A DNA stretch of 64,000 bases, taken from positions 26,698,905 through 26,762,904 of the forward strand of contig CM056743.1 of the NCBI GenBank assembly GCA_029851415.1, given 5' to 3'. Shown here piece by piece: positions 35,869 through 47,639 of the stretch (within the stretch, counting starts at the first letter, position 1; the number at the start of each line of letters is the position of its first letter). Below the pieces are notes generated by a model, which saw nothing but the letters and a program-made list of their open reading frames with translations, did no database searches and was not told the DNA's origin. Source of the DNA: Eretmocerus hayati (taxonomy: Eukaryota > Arthropoda > Insecta > Hymenoptera > Aphelinidae). Made by a program: the position numbers and the translations under genes.

Positions 35869-35904
35869 ACACTGATCTAAGGCAGTTCATGGCTAGAAAT
35901 AAAG
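35869..35904 (-). promoter_or_regulatory. Candidate core promoter of the minus-strand gene
   Basis: On the minus strand a TTTATTT box (complement at 35897-35903) lies about 30 bases before TCAGTG (complement around 35870-35875), which resembles an arthropod initiator. That puts the start near 35873, about 67 bases before the ATG at 35806. Spacing is right, but both motifs are short. Confidence 0.35.
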
Positions 35905-36147
35905 TATCAATCGAATTCGCAGCTGAAATTCAATTGATTGTGATTCAAAGTTCTGTCAAGATATTGATATTCTTTTTTTTTTATTGTTAATAATGATATT
36001 CTATTTCTGCTTGTTAATGAAGAAAATGTTACTTGCAATGATTTGTCCGACAGTTTGAGTTGGAATCAATGTCCTCAATTCAGCTCAGGAATAATTCTAT
36101 CATCCCACCTGAACAAATACATCTTTTTCTCTATCAATGAATCAAAC

Positions 36148-36330
36148 CTGTTCTCGATAAATGAGATGAAAAGATTCCATCGCAAAGACAGCGAGGTACT
36201 CATCATAATATTCAATATTTACAGTTTTCTTCACTATTGTGAGAAGTTTGTTCATTCGTTGATCAGATTCCAAATCCTGAAATTGTGTTATAATGGATTC
36301 ATGAAGTTCCTGTGCAGTGTAGTACTCGAG
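36148..36330 (-). other. Candidate exon, minus strand, weak
   Basis: An open frame with protein-like composition reads YYTAQELHESIITQFQDLES, then VKKTVNIEYYDEYLAVFAME, ending at TGA just after GAACAG. It lies 340 bp upstream of the minus-strand gene on the same strand. It could be the last exon of another tandem gene or chance. The best upstream acceptor (CTCGAG before TACTAC) is poor, and I found no partner exon. Confidence 0.25.
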
Positions 36331-36917
36331 ATGTCGATATCATACTCAAATTGAATAAAAAAATTCATTAGAAACCGAATTATAATTAGATCCCCTGGTG
36401 CAGAATTTGAACAGGGATCTTGTACGAGTTCACTGGGCTTTGTCCGATCACAATAATATTATTTGGCATTCAGATTGATTTCTATAAAGGAGTAATAACT
36501 CAAATCAGGGTCTAATCCAAACACTGAGAACGAGACCTTGTTTCTATCTCAAACCACAAACCTAGCATCTAAGCAATGTCTTAAAGTGTCTCAAGAGTCT
36601 CTAAATGATTGATTGAATGATTCCATAATTCCTGGTGAAATTATAAATAAGCATTAATGAACAGCCAATGTGAAGTCAAATGGCCCACTTGAAGTGCTTC
36701 AATTTTTTAATCCTACCATCTTTTTGAACGTTCAAATGCATAATCAGGTCCTGAACGACTACGCCAATTTAACAAACGTTCACAAAAATTCTTGGTGAAT
36801 CCAATCGATATACATCGACCCCTCTCCTAAGTCGGTTGTAAATCCTCCATTCTAACTCGCTGCCACAGAGTTTATACGAAATCCCGTGTTATGAGGACGA
36901 ATTAAGGTTGCTCTCTA

Positions 36918-39341
36918 CCTTTTGAAAAGCGATGCTGGCGCCTCTAGCGGTCAAATTGGTATATGGCCCGTAACAAGTAAAAACACAGAGGAACAGGGTT
37001 GGTAGTCCATAACACGACACCTTAACTTTGCGATGTGTCACACATCGCACGATGTAGTTTTGACGCGGTGCGCGTGCGCGGGCATCTGGCTTCGAGATGA
37101 ACGATGCGCGCCAAAAGAGAAGCAGATGAGATGACAAACGAAAGGCGAAGGCATCGCCGGCTCGGCAATCAGATGAATATTTTTTGCATTTGTATTCGAT
37201 TTAAATTTTTGATGAACTCATGAACTCAGAGTCATGAAGGGATATTCTCTGAGGACATGGGAATCGATTCATGCATTGACTTCAAATCGAACCATGAAAT
37301 TCGATTTCCGTGACCACATCCAAGGAGGAAAAAGCAACTTTTCTCGATGTCCGGACTTGGTTTTCGACGCGGATTTTTAAAACTGTCTCGACTATAAATG
37401 CTTTCATCATCCCAAAGTGATAAATATAGGTTCTTTATCATTGTTAGGAGCCATTCATACAATGATTCCGAGTCGGCTGCTGAAATTCGATTTTTGTTGC
37501 CACATACAAGGAGAAAAAGTCACATTTTTTTGGCGTCCCGACATGGTTTTCGACGAAGATTTCTCAATCTGACTCGAGTAAAAATTTCTTTATCAACCTA
37601 GAGTGATAAATATAGCTTCTTCATCATCATGAGGAGCCATCTATGCATTTATTCCGAATCAAATCATGAAATTCGATTTTCGTTGCCACATACAAGGAGG
37701 AAAAGTCAACTTTTTTCGATGCCCGGACTTGTTTTTCGACGCGGATTTTTAAAACTGTCTCGACTATAAATGCTTTCATCATCCCAAAATGATAAATATA
37801 GGTTCTTTATCATTATAAGGAGCCATTCATACAATGATTCCGAGTCGGATGCTGAATTTCGATTTTTGTTGCCACATACAAGGAGAAAAAGTCACATTTT
37901 TTTGGCGTCCCGGCATGCTTTTCGGCGGGGATTCCTCAAACTGACTCGAGTAAGAATTTCTTTATCAACTCAAATCGATGAATTCATCTTCTTCATCATC
38001 ATGAGGAGCCATTCATGCATTTATTCCGAATCAAATCATGAAATTCGATTTTCGTTGCCATATACAAAGGAAACATTTCACATTTTTTCGATCTCCCGAA
38101 TTGGTTTTCGACGCGAAATTTTCAAACTGACTCGACTATAAATTTTCTTATCATCCCGAGAAGATGAATATGAGTTTTTCTTCTCATGAGATTTTTACTC
38201 GTGTCGAACTGAGAAATCCGCGTCGAGAAACAAGTCGGAATATTGAAAAAATTTCACTTTTTCTCCTCGTATGTGGAAAGGAAAATCGAATTTCACGATT
38301 CGATTCGAAGTAAATGTACGAATGGCTTTCCACGAGAATGAAAAACATATACTTATGACGTTGGAATGATGAAAAAATTTTTACTCGTGTCAAATTGAAA
38401 AATCCGCGTCGAAAACCAAGTCCGGGCATCGAAAAAAGTTGACTTTTTCTCCTTGTATGTGGCAACAAAAATCGAATTTCAGCAGCCGACTCGGAATCAT
38501 TGTATGAATGGCTCCTTATAATGATAAAGACCCTATATTTATCACTTTGGGATGATGAAAGCATTTATAGTCGAGACAGTTTTAAAAATCCGCGTCGAAA
38601 ACCAAGTCCGGACATCGAGAAAAGTTGCCTTTTCCTCCTTGGATGTGGTCACGGAAATCGAATTTCATGGTTCGATTTGAAGTCAATGCATGAATCGATT
38701 CCCATGTCCTCAGAGAATATCCCTTCATGACTCTGAGTTCATGAGTTCATCAAAAATTTAAATCGAATACAAATGCAAAAAATATTCGTCTGATTGCCGA
38801 GCCGGCGATGCCTTCGCCTTTCGTTTGTCATCTCATCTGCTTCTCTTTCGGCGCGCAACGTTCATCGCGAAGCCAGATGCCCGCGCACGCGCACCGCGTC
38901 AAAACTACATCGTGCGATGTGTGACACATCGCAAACTTAAGGTGTCGTGTTATGGACTACCAACCCTGCAGAGGAAGGAAACCAATTACCCTCCCTTGTC
39001 TAGACCCATAAATTATAGGGACTAGGGACCCTAGTGGAGACTAAACTGTCGCGCCACCTCCCGGCCTCTAGGGGAATTGCGCATGTGATACAAAATCTGG
39101 ACCGCGGTGCAAAAGTGAGCTCAAGAATTTGCGGGAGAAACTCGACAGTGGAAAAATTCTCCCTCAACTTTTTTGGCTCAATTTTACACTGATCTCGATG
39201 GAACTTTCCTTTTTAAATTTGCAGGAAAATAATCTTCATGGGGCCATGCTATATTGATTTCCATTCTCTTTATTTTCGAAAATTGTTATTCGCAATACAC
39301 CAATTTGACCGCTAGAGGCGCTACCATTACTTTTCAAAAGG
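36918..39341. mobile_element. Outer inverted-repeat element hosting an hAT-like insertion
   Basis: The inverted ends contain ACCTTTTGAAAAG, GGCGCCTCTAGCGGTCAAAT and TTGGT (left 36918-36960; right 39298-39341, with a small gap). If the hAT-like element inside is removed, this element is about 440 bp. Its right half (38977-39297) includes a GCGCCACCTCC motif and no coding region. Target duplication is not clear. Confidence 0.6.
36994..38968. mobile_element. hAT-like fold-back element, 1975 bp
   Basis: The termini are CAGGGTTGGTAGTCCATAAC and its exact complement. An 8-bp duplication, CAGAGGAA, flanks it (36986-36993 and 38969-38976). The arms pair for hundreds of bases (GTGCGATGTGT and GCCGGCGATGCCTTCGCC are seen on both sides). 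The interior holds copies of a ~370-bp unit (TGCTTTCATCATCCCAAA near 37400 and 37772, inverted near 38540). An 8-bp TSD with CAGGG ends is typical of hAT. No transposase is present; repeated short frames across it follow the unit. Confidence 0.85.
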
Positions 39342-40620
39342 TAAATTGTGCGCGATATGACTGATGGTTTTGGGCTAAATCATAGATTCTCCGAAAGTTA
39401 AGAGTACTTTTTCCTCAATAGATTGCCTGTTTCAGCGATTTTCAGAGCTCCAGTCCTGATTTTTTCCTCGGGTATCCTCGTGAGATTAAATATAACTTGC
39501 AGGCAGAAGAGCTTAGCACGCGAGAAAGTTTAGCCACTCTACATCCAGAAAGAAACATGTAACGTGTACTGTACGGGAGTGAAGATGGGGACGTGAAATT
39601 TTGCGAACTTTCAGAAATATGTCGTATCTCATCCGCAAAGTCATACACCTTGAAAGATCAGTATGATTGAGCTTTGGGAGCTTTGCGAGCATGAAATTAG
39701 ATTTACGCGGTGGGCGGATTCTTCATTATGGATAGCTATAATACACAGAGAGGTGATAGAAGAATTCGATTTTGAAGACTTCACAGAGCAGTTTTGAGAA
39801 TTTTTAGAGCTTTATTCAAATCACACAATGAGGTTCTTCATCAATTCATTATTCGCGCAAAATTATTCCACGACTATAAGAAATTTAGTCGCTATCGAGT
39901 CACCACAAACTACTCTATAGGGTTAGCGAGCAATACTCAGCTTGAATGATTTCCCATCTTTAGTTCATAGCGAGTTGACTGGGTCTATAATATGTCCTTT
40001 TATCATCCCGTTCGGCTGAACAATATAGTATGCCGAGTAGTATGCCGTAACAATAATATAATCAATCAATCAACCATCAACTAACTGCAAGCACGTTCCA
40101 AACCCCCCTCCCATTTATTTCATGTTCATCTCAGAAAATATATCTTCTTGAGTGCCTATGGGTGAGATGAATTCATTCACAGCTCTCAGTGAGTCTCTGT
40201 ACAGATGTGAGAGTAAAATCAAAGCTAAACGGTATGACGAGTAAAAGAAAATAGCTTCAAAGAGAGCGCGAAACCAAACGAGGTATCGAACAATGCACGG
40301 GAACAGTTGGCATAGGTCATTGCGGATTGCGAAGCCTCACAAGTTGCAAATCAATCTCGTGGTATTCAAGCTTGTCCTCATCACATCGGAGTATTGCACG
40401 AGACTTGATCGGATATACATGTGTTTGACGTTACAGAACTGACAACGTAGATGTAGATGGTGATGAACGAGGTGATGAGGGCATAGTATATCGACGAGCG
40501 ATTAAGAAATATGATACCGAGACATTGTTTGACTGTACACGTTACTCGAAAAACTACAGTGTCGGATCACTGATGATTCAGACTTGTGGAAATTTTGATC
40601 GTAACAGTATCTAATACGTA
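39342..40620. other. Non-coding stretch, no gene recognised
   Basis: Only short frames without domain content were seen. Confidence 0.5.
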
Positions 40621-40625
40621 CATAC

Positions 40626-40751
40626 ACTTGGGAGCAGTCTGAACTGTTTACACTGCAGCCAACTTAATGGCCCTTCTCCTATGTTAATAGCATGGGAGAG
40701 TGATTTTTAAGTTGGCTGCAGTGTGGACAGTTCAGACTGCTCCCAAGTGTA
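40626..40751. mobile_element. Small TA-flanked MITE
   Basis: The inverted ends are CACTTGGGAGCAGTCTGAAC and its complement, continuing for about 45 bp (CTGCAGCCAACTTAA and its mirror) around a ~40-base centre. TA flanks each side, consistent with a Tc1/mariner-type MITE. It would fold into one long hairpin. Confidence 0.7.
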
Positions 40752-40914
40752 CATGTAGAATTGTGGACAGCGATCGTTGTCTTACTTAGATATGAGTTTT
40801 CTTTTTAGAATAGTATCTCTGTGTACCACGCACAAGCTTATCTTCGTATAATGGAAGGAGGGGAGGAGGAACTGCACAATGGGGGTGACACTATTTCTTA
40901 GCCCGAGGTGTTAA

Positions 40915-41542
40915 GGCCAGTCCAGAGGGGAACCGGATATTTTTCCCAATAGATGACACTTTGATCGCACTGCATGTGCGATGGGGGATTATGAACCAAT
41001 TTTTTGCCTCATAGTGTTTCAACCTCACATTTCCGACCCAAACGAGATACAGCAAATGAAACACCATGATATTTCCCATCAAATAAGTTATATCTCGAAA
41101 AAACCGTAGTTCTTTGGCTGGCTGAGCTAGGTATCCTGGTCGATGCTCTCACCATTTCAAGTTTTTGCGAGCTAGATTCAGAATTTTCGGGCGTGGGAGG
41201 CTCATTCAATAGGCAATTCCAATCCACATGTGGTCTACTATCTGATATTGGCCAAAACTGTTTTGAAATCGAGGAATAAATCGAAATAGGCGAGGACGCG
41301 CTCTGTCCCGCCAAAAAATGTTGTTCAAGTTTTTCTCGGTTCCTAATGAACGAAATGCCATGAAACTTGCATGGAATCGTTTTATGAGATTCTGCAGGCG
41401 CCCTACCACCTGAGTAACACATTCAATACCAATAAAAGCGTATAAACAATAATACCGTTCTCAGAATCATTGCACGCAACCGCAACCTTAAAGTACGGCG
41501 GTGCGTGTCTGGTTGCGGTTCTGCGGGAACTCCGGGCTGGCC
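40915..41542. mobile_element. TTAA-flanked element, 628 bp
   Basis: TTAA lies at 40911-40914 and 41543-41546. The termini GGCCAGTCCAGAG and the complement of CTCCGGGCTGGCC are inverted with a few mismatches. This fits a piggyBac-like non-autonomous element. A 137-aa open frame inside (41009-41422, minus) has no recognisable domain, so I do not call it a gene. Confidence 0.6.
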
Positions 41543-41546
41543 TTAA

Positions 41547-42280
41547 CGGAATCGCTCTATCGGATTGAAAAATCCTGTCGATGAATTAATGGCAGCACGA
41601 ACCACTGGCACATCAAAACAGATCATGTCTCACATTTATTTAAAAATTATCTCATGTGATGGTCTGTTATGCATGTGTTATCGACAAGTGGTCAAATATC
41701 TCTCAATGAAAATGACACAACTTTTCCAGCAAAATGCAGATATCCTCAATGTCTTAGCACACGCTGTAATGCATCTGTTATAAAAAATGATTACAATGTC
41801 CACCCGATTAGCCACATTTGAGCCCGCTGGATCATGTACAATTTTTGAGGATCAAATTGAGAAAATACAACGGGAATTAGTAAGATTTTGTATTACGACA
41901 ATCGTGAGAGTATCTTGGATTACGGCTCATGGAAAATGAAGGTTTCCGCTCAAAGAATCGACCAAAGTCAAGTATTACTTTTATGGTCATCTGAAAATTT
42001 TAAGCTTTGGCTGTGCGCTATTACCCGTTACATAGTCAAGGGCCAGCAGGACAGGTTTACGGCTTGTCTGAGCTCGTCATTAGTTTTCTGCTGCTTCGAG
42101 GAGGCTTTGATTAGATCACGAAGGAATAATTAATTGGCTCAGAGGTCCCTGATATATTTCCGGAGTTGATGTTCAGATTGTGAAGTCCGTTCGGTGATAA
42201 ACTTGTTCGCAGCACCATGTGATAAATCGGTTATGTAGGACAACAAAAATTGGCTGACTCCTCACCAAACTCATCAATTA
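41547..42280. other. Non-coding stretch, no gene recognised
   Basis: Short frames only (for example 41565-41783 and 41888-42133), without recognisable content. Confidence 0.5.
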
Positions 42281-44994
42281 GGGTGTGTCCACAAGTGAAG
42301 TGCCCGCGCCGAGCCCCGGCGCGTGGCGCGCGCTAGAAATTGTTTGTGTAAATTTATAGACACACACGTTGACTCCTCTTTTCGGAGTTGTACTTGGCGA
42401 TCGAGGTGGCCAAACTTCGGTTATATACTCCGGATATAGTCGGTAACGTGGGGAATTTTTGAGCCTGCTCAGAGCGCGGTGCCAGCGCGGGTGCCGGGAG
42501 CGGCGCCGCGCGCCGAGGCTCGGCGCTACGGAAGAGCCTATTAGCCACGGCGAAGCACGCGCGGCGCGGCAGGCGCGCGAAGCGAGGCACAGTCGGCACA
42601 CTAGGCACATGTTGCGAGGCGCGGCACAGATTGTATCATATGGTCAGGTTAAGATTCCGTAATTCGGAAACTTGACAAAATCATATCAAATTTTTTACGT
42701 AATACGACGCGACATGTGCTGTGCAGACCACTAATAGCGAGATCAGGGCTATTGCCAATAATGAAAATTCGAATTTGAACAGTTTTGGAAGAGCTTTGGT
42801 CACAATGAATGTATGATGGGCTGAGATTCATGACAAACTAGCCATTACTAATGCAATGAAGGAATCAGGTGCAAAATGTCAGGGTAAGAATTAAAGCTCT
42901 AAGTGTCAGCTTTACTGCTTGACATCCCTAATTTTCTTTTCTTTCAGCACTTGTACATAATCCCTCTAAAACAGACTCGTTGATGGGATCTGGGTTCTCT
43001 CCTCGTTGGAAGTGAAGTTTAGATGGAATGCTGGAGGATATAGTTCTTCTTAGTCCTTCTGATGCTCGGTATACTTCCTGAAGGCACTCCTCTGATTTGA
43101 GATGTCACCGGTACCAGATATATGAATTAGGAAGTATTGAACGAAACCAGATTTTTCCATCTTGATTTTACTCAGGATGTGATAAAATCTTTATAAGTTG
43201 ACTTTGTGGACTGTTTCAATTGATTACATTGATCAGAGGACATTCTTCCCTCACATTTTGATAAGAGTCCATTCATTCTTTCAATTTCCACTCAGTCAAT
43301 ACTCCAAGGATGTATGAATTGAGAGCGAGCCCATCATTACATGATTCTGGTTTCATTTTATGTCAAGAACGAGGTCAGTTGAACTTTTCTTTTGATGAGA
43401 TTATAACATTTGTGTTAGGTGAATTTGCCATTTGAACGTCTATTATTTTCATATTTCTCAGGTATCTCTGGAAAAACCTTGAGGAATCCTGGAAATCTGA
43501 GGGATAAATCTTTGTGGTTATAGATGAATTTGTGGTGATCTTCTCCAGTGGAGATTTTTCAGTGATTGAGACATACATATCCTACTTCATAGCTCATGTC
43601 AGCAGCTGAATCCGGAAAACTATGACACACTTGTCTCACAATCTTATTCATTGAAACACAGAGCTTTCCCACTGAAAACATAACTCTGTTCATCGTTGGA
43701 TTCAAGAAAGTGATATATCCACTGAGATTATGAGAAATTCCAATAATCAAAGTAAGAGCAGAATCATTTCTTGACACATTGCTCGGATGAAATAATTAGA
43801 CACACAGAGTAACCCTGACTTCTACACCAATCAGTTAAAATCACAACTCAGCACTGAGCATAGTAAAAAGCATACTGGATTCAGCTGCTGACATGAGCTA
43901 TGAAGTAGGATATGTATGTCTCAATCACTGAAAAATCTCCATTGGAGAAGATCACCACAAATTCATCTATAACCACAAAGATTTATCCCTCAGATTTCCA
44001 GGATTCCTCAAGGTTTTTCCAGAGATACCTGAGAAATATGAGAATAATAGACGTTCAAATGGCAAATTCATCTAACACAAATGTTATAATCTCATCAAAA
44101 GAAAAGTTCAACTGACCTCGTTCTTGACATAAAATGAAACCAGAATCATGTAATGATGGGCTCGCTCTCAATTCATACATCCTTGGAGTATTGACTGAGT
44201 GGAAATTGAAAGAATGAATGGACTCTTATCAAAATGTGAGGGAAGAATGTCCTCTGATCAATGTAATCAATTGAAACAGTCCACAAAGTCAACTTATAAA
44301 GATTTTATCACATCCTGAGTAAAATCAAGATGGAAAAATCTGGTTTCGTTCAATACTTCCTAATTCATATATCTGGTACCGGTGACATCTCAAATCAGAG
44401 GAGTGCCTTCAGGAAGTATACCGAGCATCAGAAGGACTAAGAAGAACTATATCCTCCAGCATTCCATCTAAACTTCACTTCCAACGAGGAGAGAACCCAG
44501 ATCCCATCAACGAGTCTGTTTTAGAGGGATTATGTACAAGTGCTGAAAGAAAAGAAAATTAGGGATGTCAAGCAGTAAAGCTGACACTTAGAGCTTTAAT
44601 TCTTACCCTGACATTTTGCACCTGATTCCTTCATTGCATTAGTAATGGCTAGTTTGTCATGAATCTCAGCCCATCATACATTCATTGTGACCAAAGCTCT
44701 TCCAAAACTGTTCAAATTCGAATTTTCATTATTGGCAATAGCCCTGATCTCGCTATTAGTGGTCTGCACAGCACATGTCGCGTCGTATTACGTAAAAAAT
44801 TTGATATGATTTTGTCAAGTTTCCGAATTACGGAATCTTAACCTGACCATATGATACAATCTGTGCCGCGCCTCGCAACATGTGCCTAGTGTGCCGACTG
44901 TGCCTCGCTTCGCGCGCCTGCCGCGCCGCGCGTGCTTCGCCGTGGCTAATAGGCTCTTCCGTACGGCGCGGGCGCTTCACTTGTGGACACACCC
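42281..44994. mobile_element. Large PIF/Harbinger-like fold-back element, 2714 bp
   Basis: The termini are GGGTGTGTCCACAAGTGAAG and its complement. TTA flanks both sides (42278-42280 and 44995-44997). Arms of about 1.08 kb (about 42527-43610 and 43874-44965) are nearly identical inverted copies around a ~260-bp centre. The left arm carries an extra ~215 bp of GC-rich sequence (42312-42526) absent from the right arm. Terminal sequence and TWA duplication match the 243-bp MITE at 17003-17245. Mirror-image short frames (42649-42831 and 44659-44841; 43375-43578 and 43912-44115) come from the arms. No transposase motif was seen. Confidence 0.85.
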
Positions 44995-44997
44995 TTA

Positions 44998-47639
44998 CCT
45001 GATTGGAATATCAACGAGATAGTTGAATATTGAACCACTGCTTGCGTACCAAACGAAACCACTGGTTCAAAGTCTGACCACCAGGCCTGCTGACCACTGC
45101 TGTGATTATGGGAATGAATACGCGACCTGTGAGATGCATAGGTGCGGTGAGCTCCAGCAGACTTTATTGAATTCAAAAAACGAGTTTCATCACTGCTTTA
45201 CATAAACAAGGAGTAAACATTGGTGAAATCGATGAGAGCCGAATAGGACTAAAATTCAAATTGAGAAAAGTTCTCGCGATTCGTATTCTGATGTATGACC
45301 GCACGTCTAGGTCCGCCTCGGCTAGGGAGAGTGAAAAATTCAACAATCCTTTCATTATGGCCATAATACGGGACCAATGGGATGAGTAACTAGTGGAACC
45401 CGAGAGAATACTATTGGACCAAAATAATAAGTTCCATTGGAGATCTCCGTGAACAAATGAAAGCCAACATCCGCAAGGTCACTGAGAGCTTTTTCGGCAC
45501 ACTTGCATTGAAAGCCTATATATAGTTTCCGCCCCAATCCCGGGGCAGAAAATGCCGCCCAGGCCAGAAAACGAGTGAACATGCGCAATACCCCTCGGGC
45601 CACTAAATTGCATGCTCCGACGTTTTCTAACCTGTACGGCGGAGCGACATTTTGCCCCGACATCGTGTCGGAAAGCACAGAATTTCGATACAAGTGTCAC
45701 CAAAAAACAGCGTACGCACCTCGGGACAAAAATAATCCATCGCGGTCGCGGTTATGCCACCCTCGCATACCGGCTCGTGCGGCAACCTATCCGGGCCGCG
45801 ATGGGTCACTTTCGGCCCTTGTCGCGTAATGTACTATTGTTGGGCAAAAATGCGGTCTAAACAATATTACACTTGTGATCGTATCCGGATGGATGACCAT
45901 CCTTACGTTTGCCCAATTTCTAATAGCTTGGTGAATTCAGGAGGTCGATCACCAACCGAGATACGACCATCGCTCAAAAGTTCCGTGATCTGAATTTTTC
46001 CCGGAAAGACTCTTATTGTCCTCTATCGACATTCGTTTGTGAACAACTGTCATGAAACTTGTTTTTTGGATTCGATGAGATTCACAGAAAGCCCACTACC
46101 TATCGATCTCATGGGTCACGGATTAATCCCCATATTCGCAGTAGCAAAATAAATTGCCAGTGGTTTCATCTGGTACGTTACCAGTAATTGAATTGCCAAC
46201 TATCTGGTTGATATCTCAATCAGTCGGTTCATAGATTCCATTAGAAGTGAAAAAATTATTGTTGTACCATATATAACCGATACACTACATTTCCTGCAAA
46301 CAATTTCACCACCAAACTATCTTGACAATCTGAACATCAATCCCAAAATATATCGAGCACAAACAAATTAAAAAAAATGTGTCAACTCAAAAAAAATTCC
46401 ATAACATGAGTCATCAATCCGCTAATACCGGGGTTAAATACCGCGAATATGGGGCAATTTCCTCATTTCGATGACCGCGGATATGTGGGGATCGCGAATA
46501 TGGAGGTTTGCCCTTAAATTAAAACGCAGTTGTGAAAAAAGTTACGAGAAAAGTAGGGATTTAATATTGGTCTACTCATGCCGAAATCCGAAAAAGCGCC
46601 TGCTTTGCTCGCGAGTCAGAAGTCCGCAAATTGAGATCGGGTACCGCCAAAAATCAAAAAGCGTAGATGGAAAGCCTTGTTTTACATTCTCCAAATTTGC
46701 ACTCAATGTCGTACGACCTTGTTGGAGAAAATAAGAAGAAATGTACGCTCCAAATGTACAAATAATAGATCAAGTACACGAACAAAGCCCGATCGCGTAA
46801 CAATCGAATCAGCATTGGCATCGATGAGTAGCTCTCCACTCCGACATTCTCTGGGTAGATTTGCTATCCTCTGATCCTGCTTCAAGCTACACTATGTCCA
46901 AACGGGCAAAATAGCAGTGGCTCAGGGTCTCTACTCTGAGGCAATTTTCTCTATTTCCCATCTATACCTTCTCTTTTACTCTTGTACATCGGTTGCACTC
47001 GGAGCTCTAGAGTGGATGCATTTTTCATTGGACAGGCGTGTCGAGGCAGTGTTCGGCGTTTGTAGTATATATAGTCAAAAGCCTTGTTCACTGCCCGGTG
47101 AGCATCGATTTTCTCACGATGTCTGAATTATACCCGCGCGTCGAATGCCGTCAGAGCCACCACCACCACCACTACTACCTATGTCGGTATAACATCGCCC
47201 GGAGCTTGGAAAATCGAGAAACAAAGAGCACCCTCGCAACGTCCTCTGACGCAAGCTTAAACGGGCCATTTGCCCCGGGCGATTTTCAAGCTCGGCTCTC
47301 TTTCTCGCCGAGAGAATCTGACTGCTATAATATTGAAGTCTGACTTTCTCGTTCGGGTTGATCCCCAACAGTTTGGCCGGTGACGTGCAAATTGAAAAAT
47401 TTGCATCGCTTGCTTCTTTCTTTCTGGCTCGCATGTATTGCGGTGGCAGCAGCAGTCATGCGTGACTTTAGGGGTTAGAAACAGTATTCACGCCTGATTT
47501 GATCGGATTATTGGATTAGAAAATGAGAGATTCCTAGATTTGATGGACATTTGTGTTATTGAATGGAGTAGTAATATGGAGTCCTTAATTCGACCCCACG
47601 TGGAATTGGTTAATTCTAGAATCCGATTCCTCCCCCGAC
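44998..47639. other. Non-coding stretch with repeat fragments
   Basis: Around 45540-45860 there are GC-rich fragments (CGACATCGTG, CGGGCCGCGATGGGTCACTT, GTCGCGTAATGTACTATT) resembling the fold-back family at 13187-14115. Near 46440-46500 a CGCGAATATGGGG-like motif repeats. Near 47157-47180 a CAC trinucleotide run occurs. No gene is supported. Confidence 0.5.

Noticed and set aside
37398..38564. Several related 67-126-aa frames suggesting a tandem gene family
   Set aside because: They follow the ~370-bp unit of the hAT-like fold-back and appear in both orientations.
41009..41422. 137-aa minus-strand frame
   Set aside because: It lies wholly inside a TTAA-flanked inverted-repeat element and has no recognisable domain or splice signals.
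42649..44841. Pair of identical 60-aa frames on opposite strands
   Set aside because: They are mirror images from the arms of the fold-back element, not duplicated genes.
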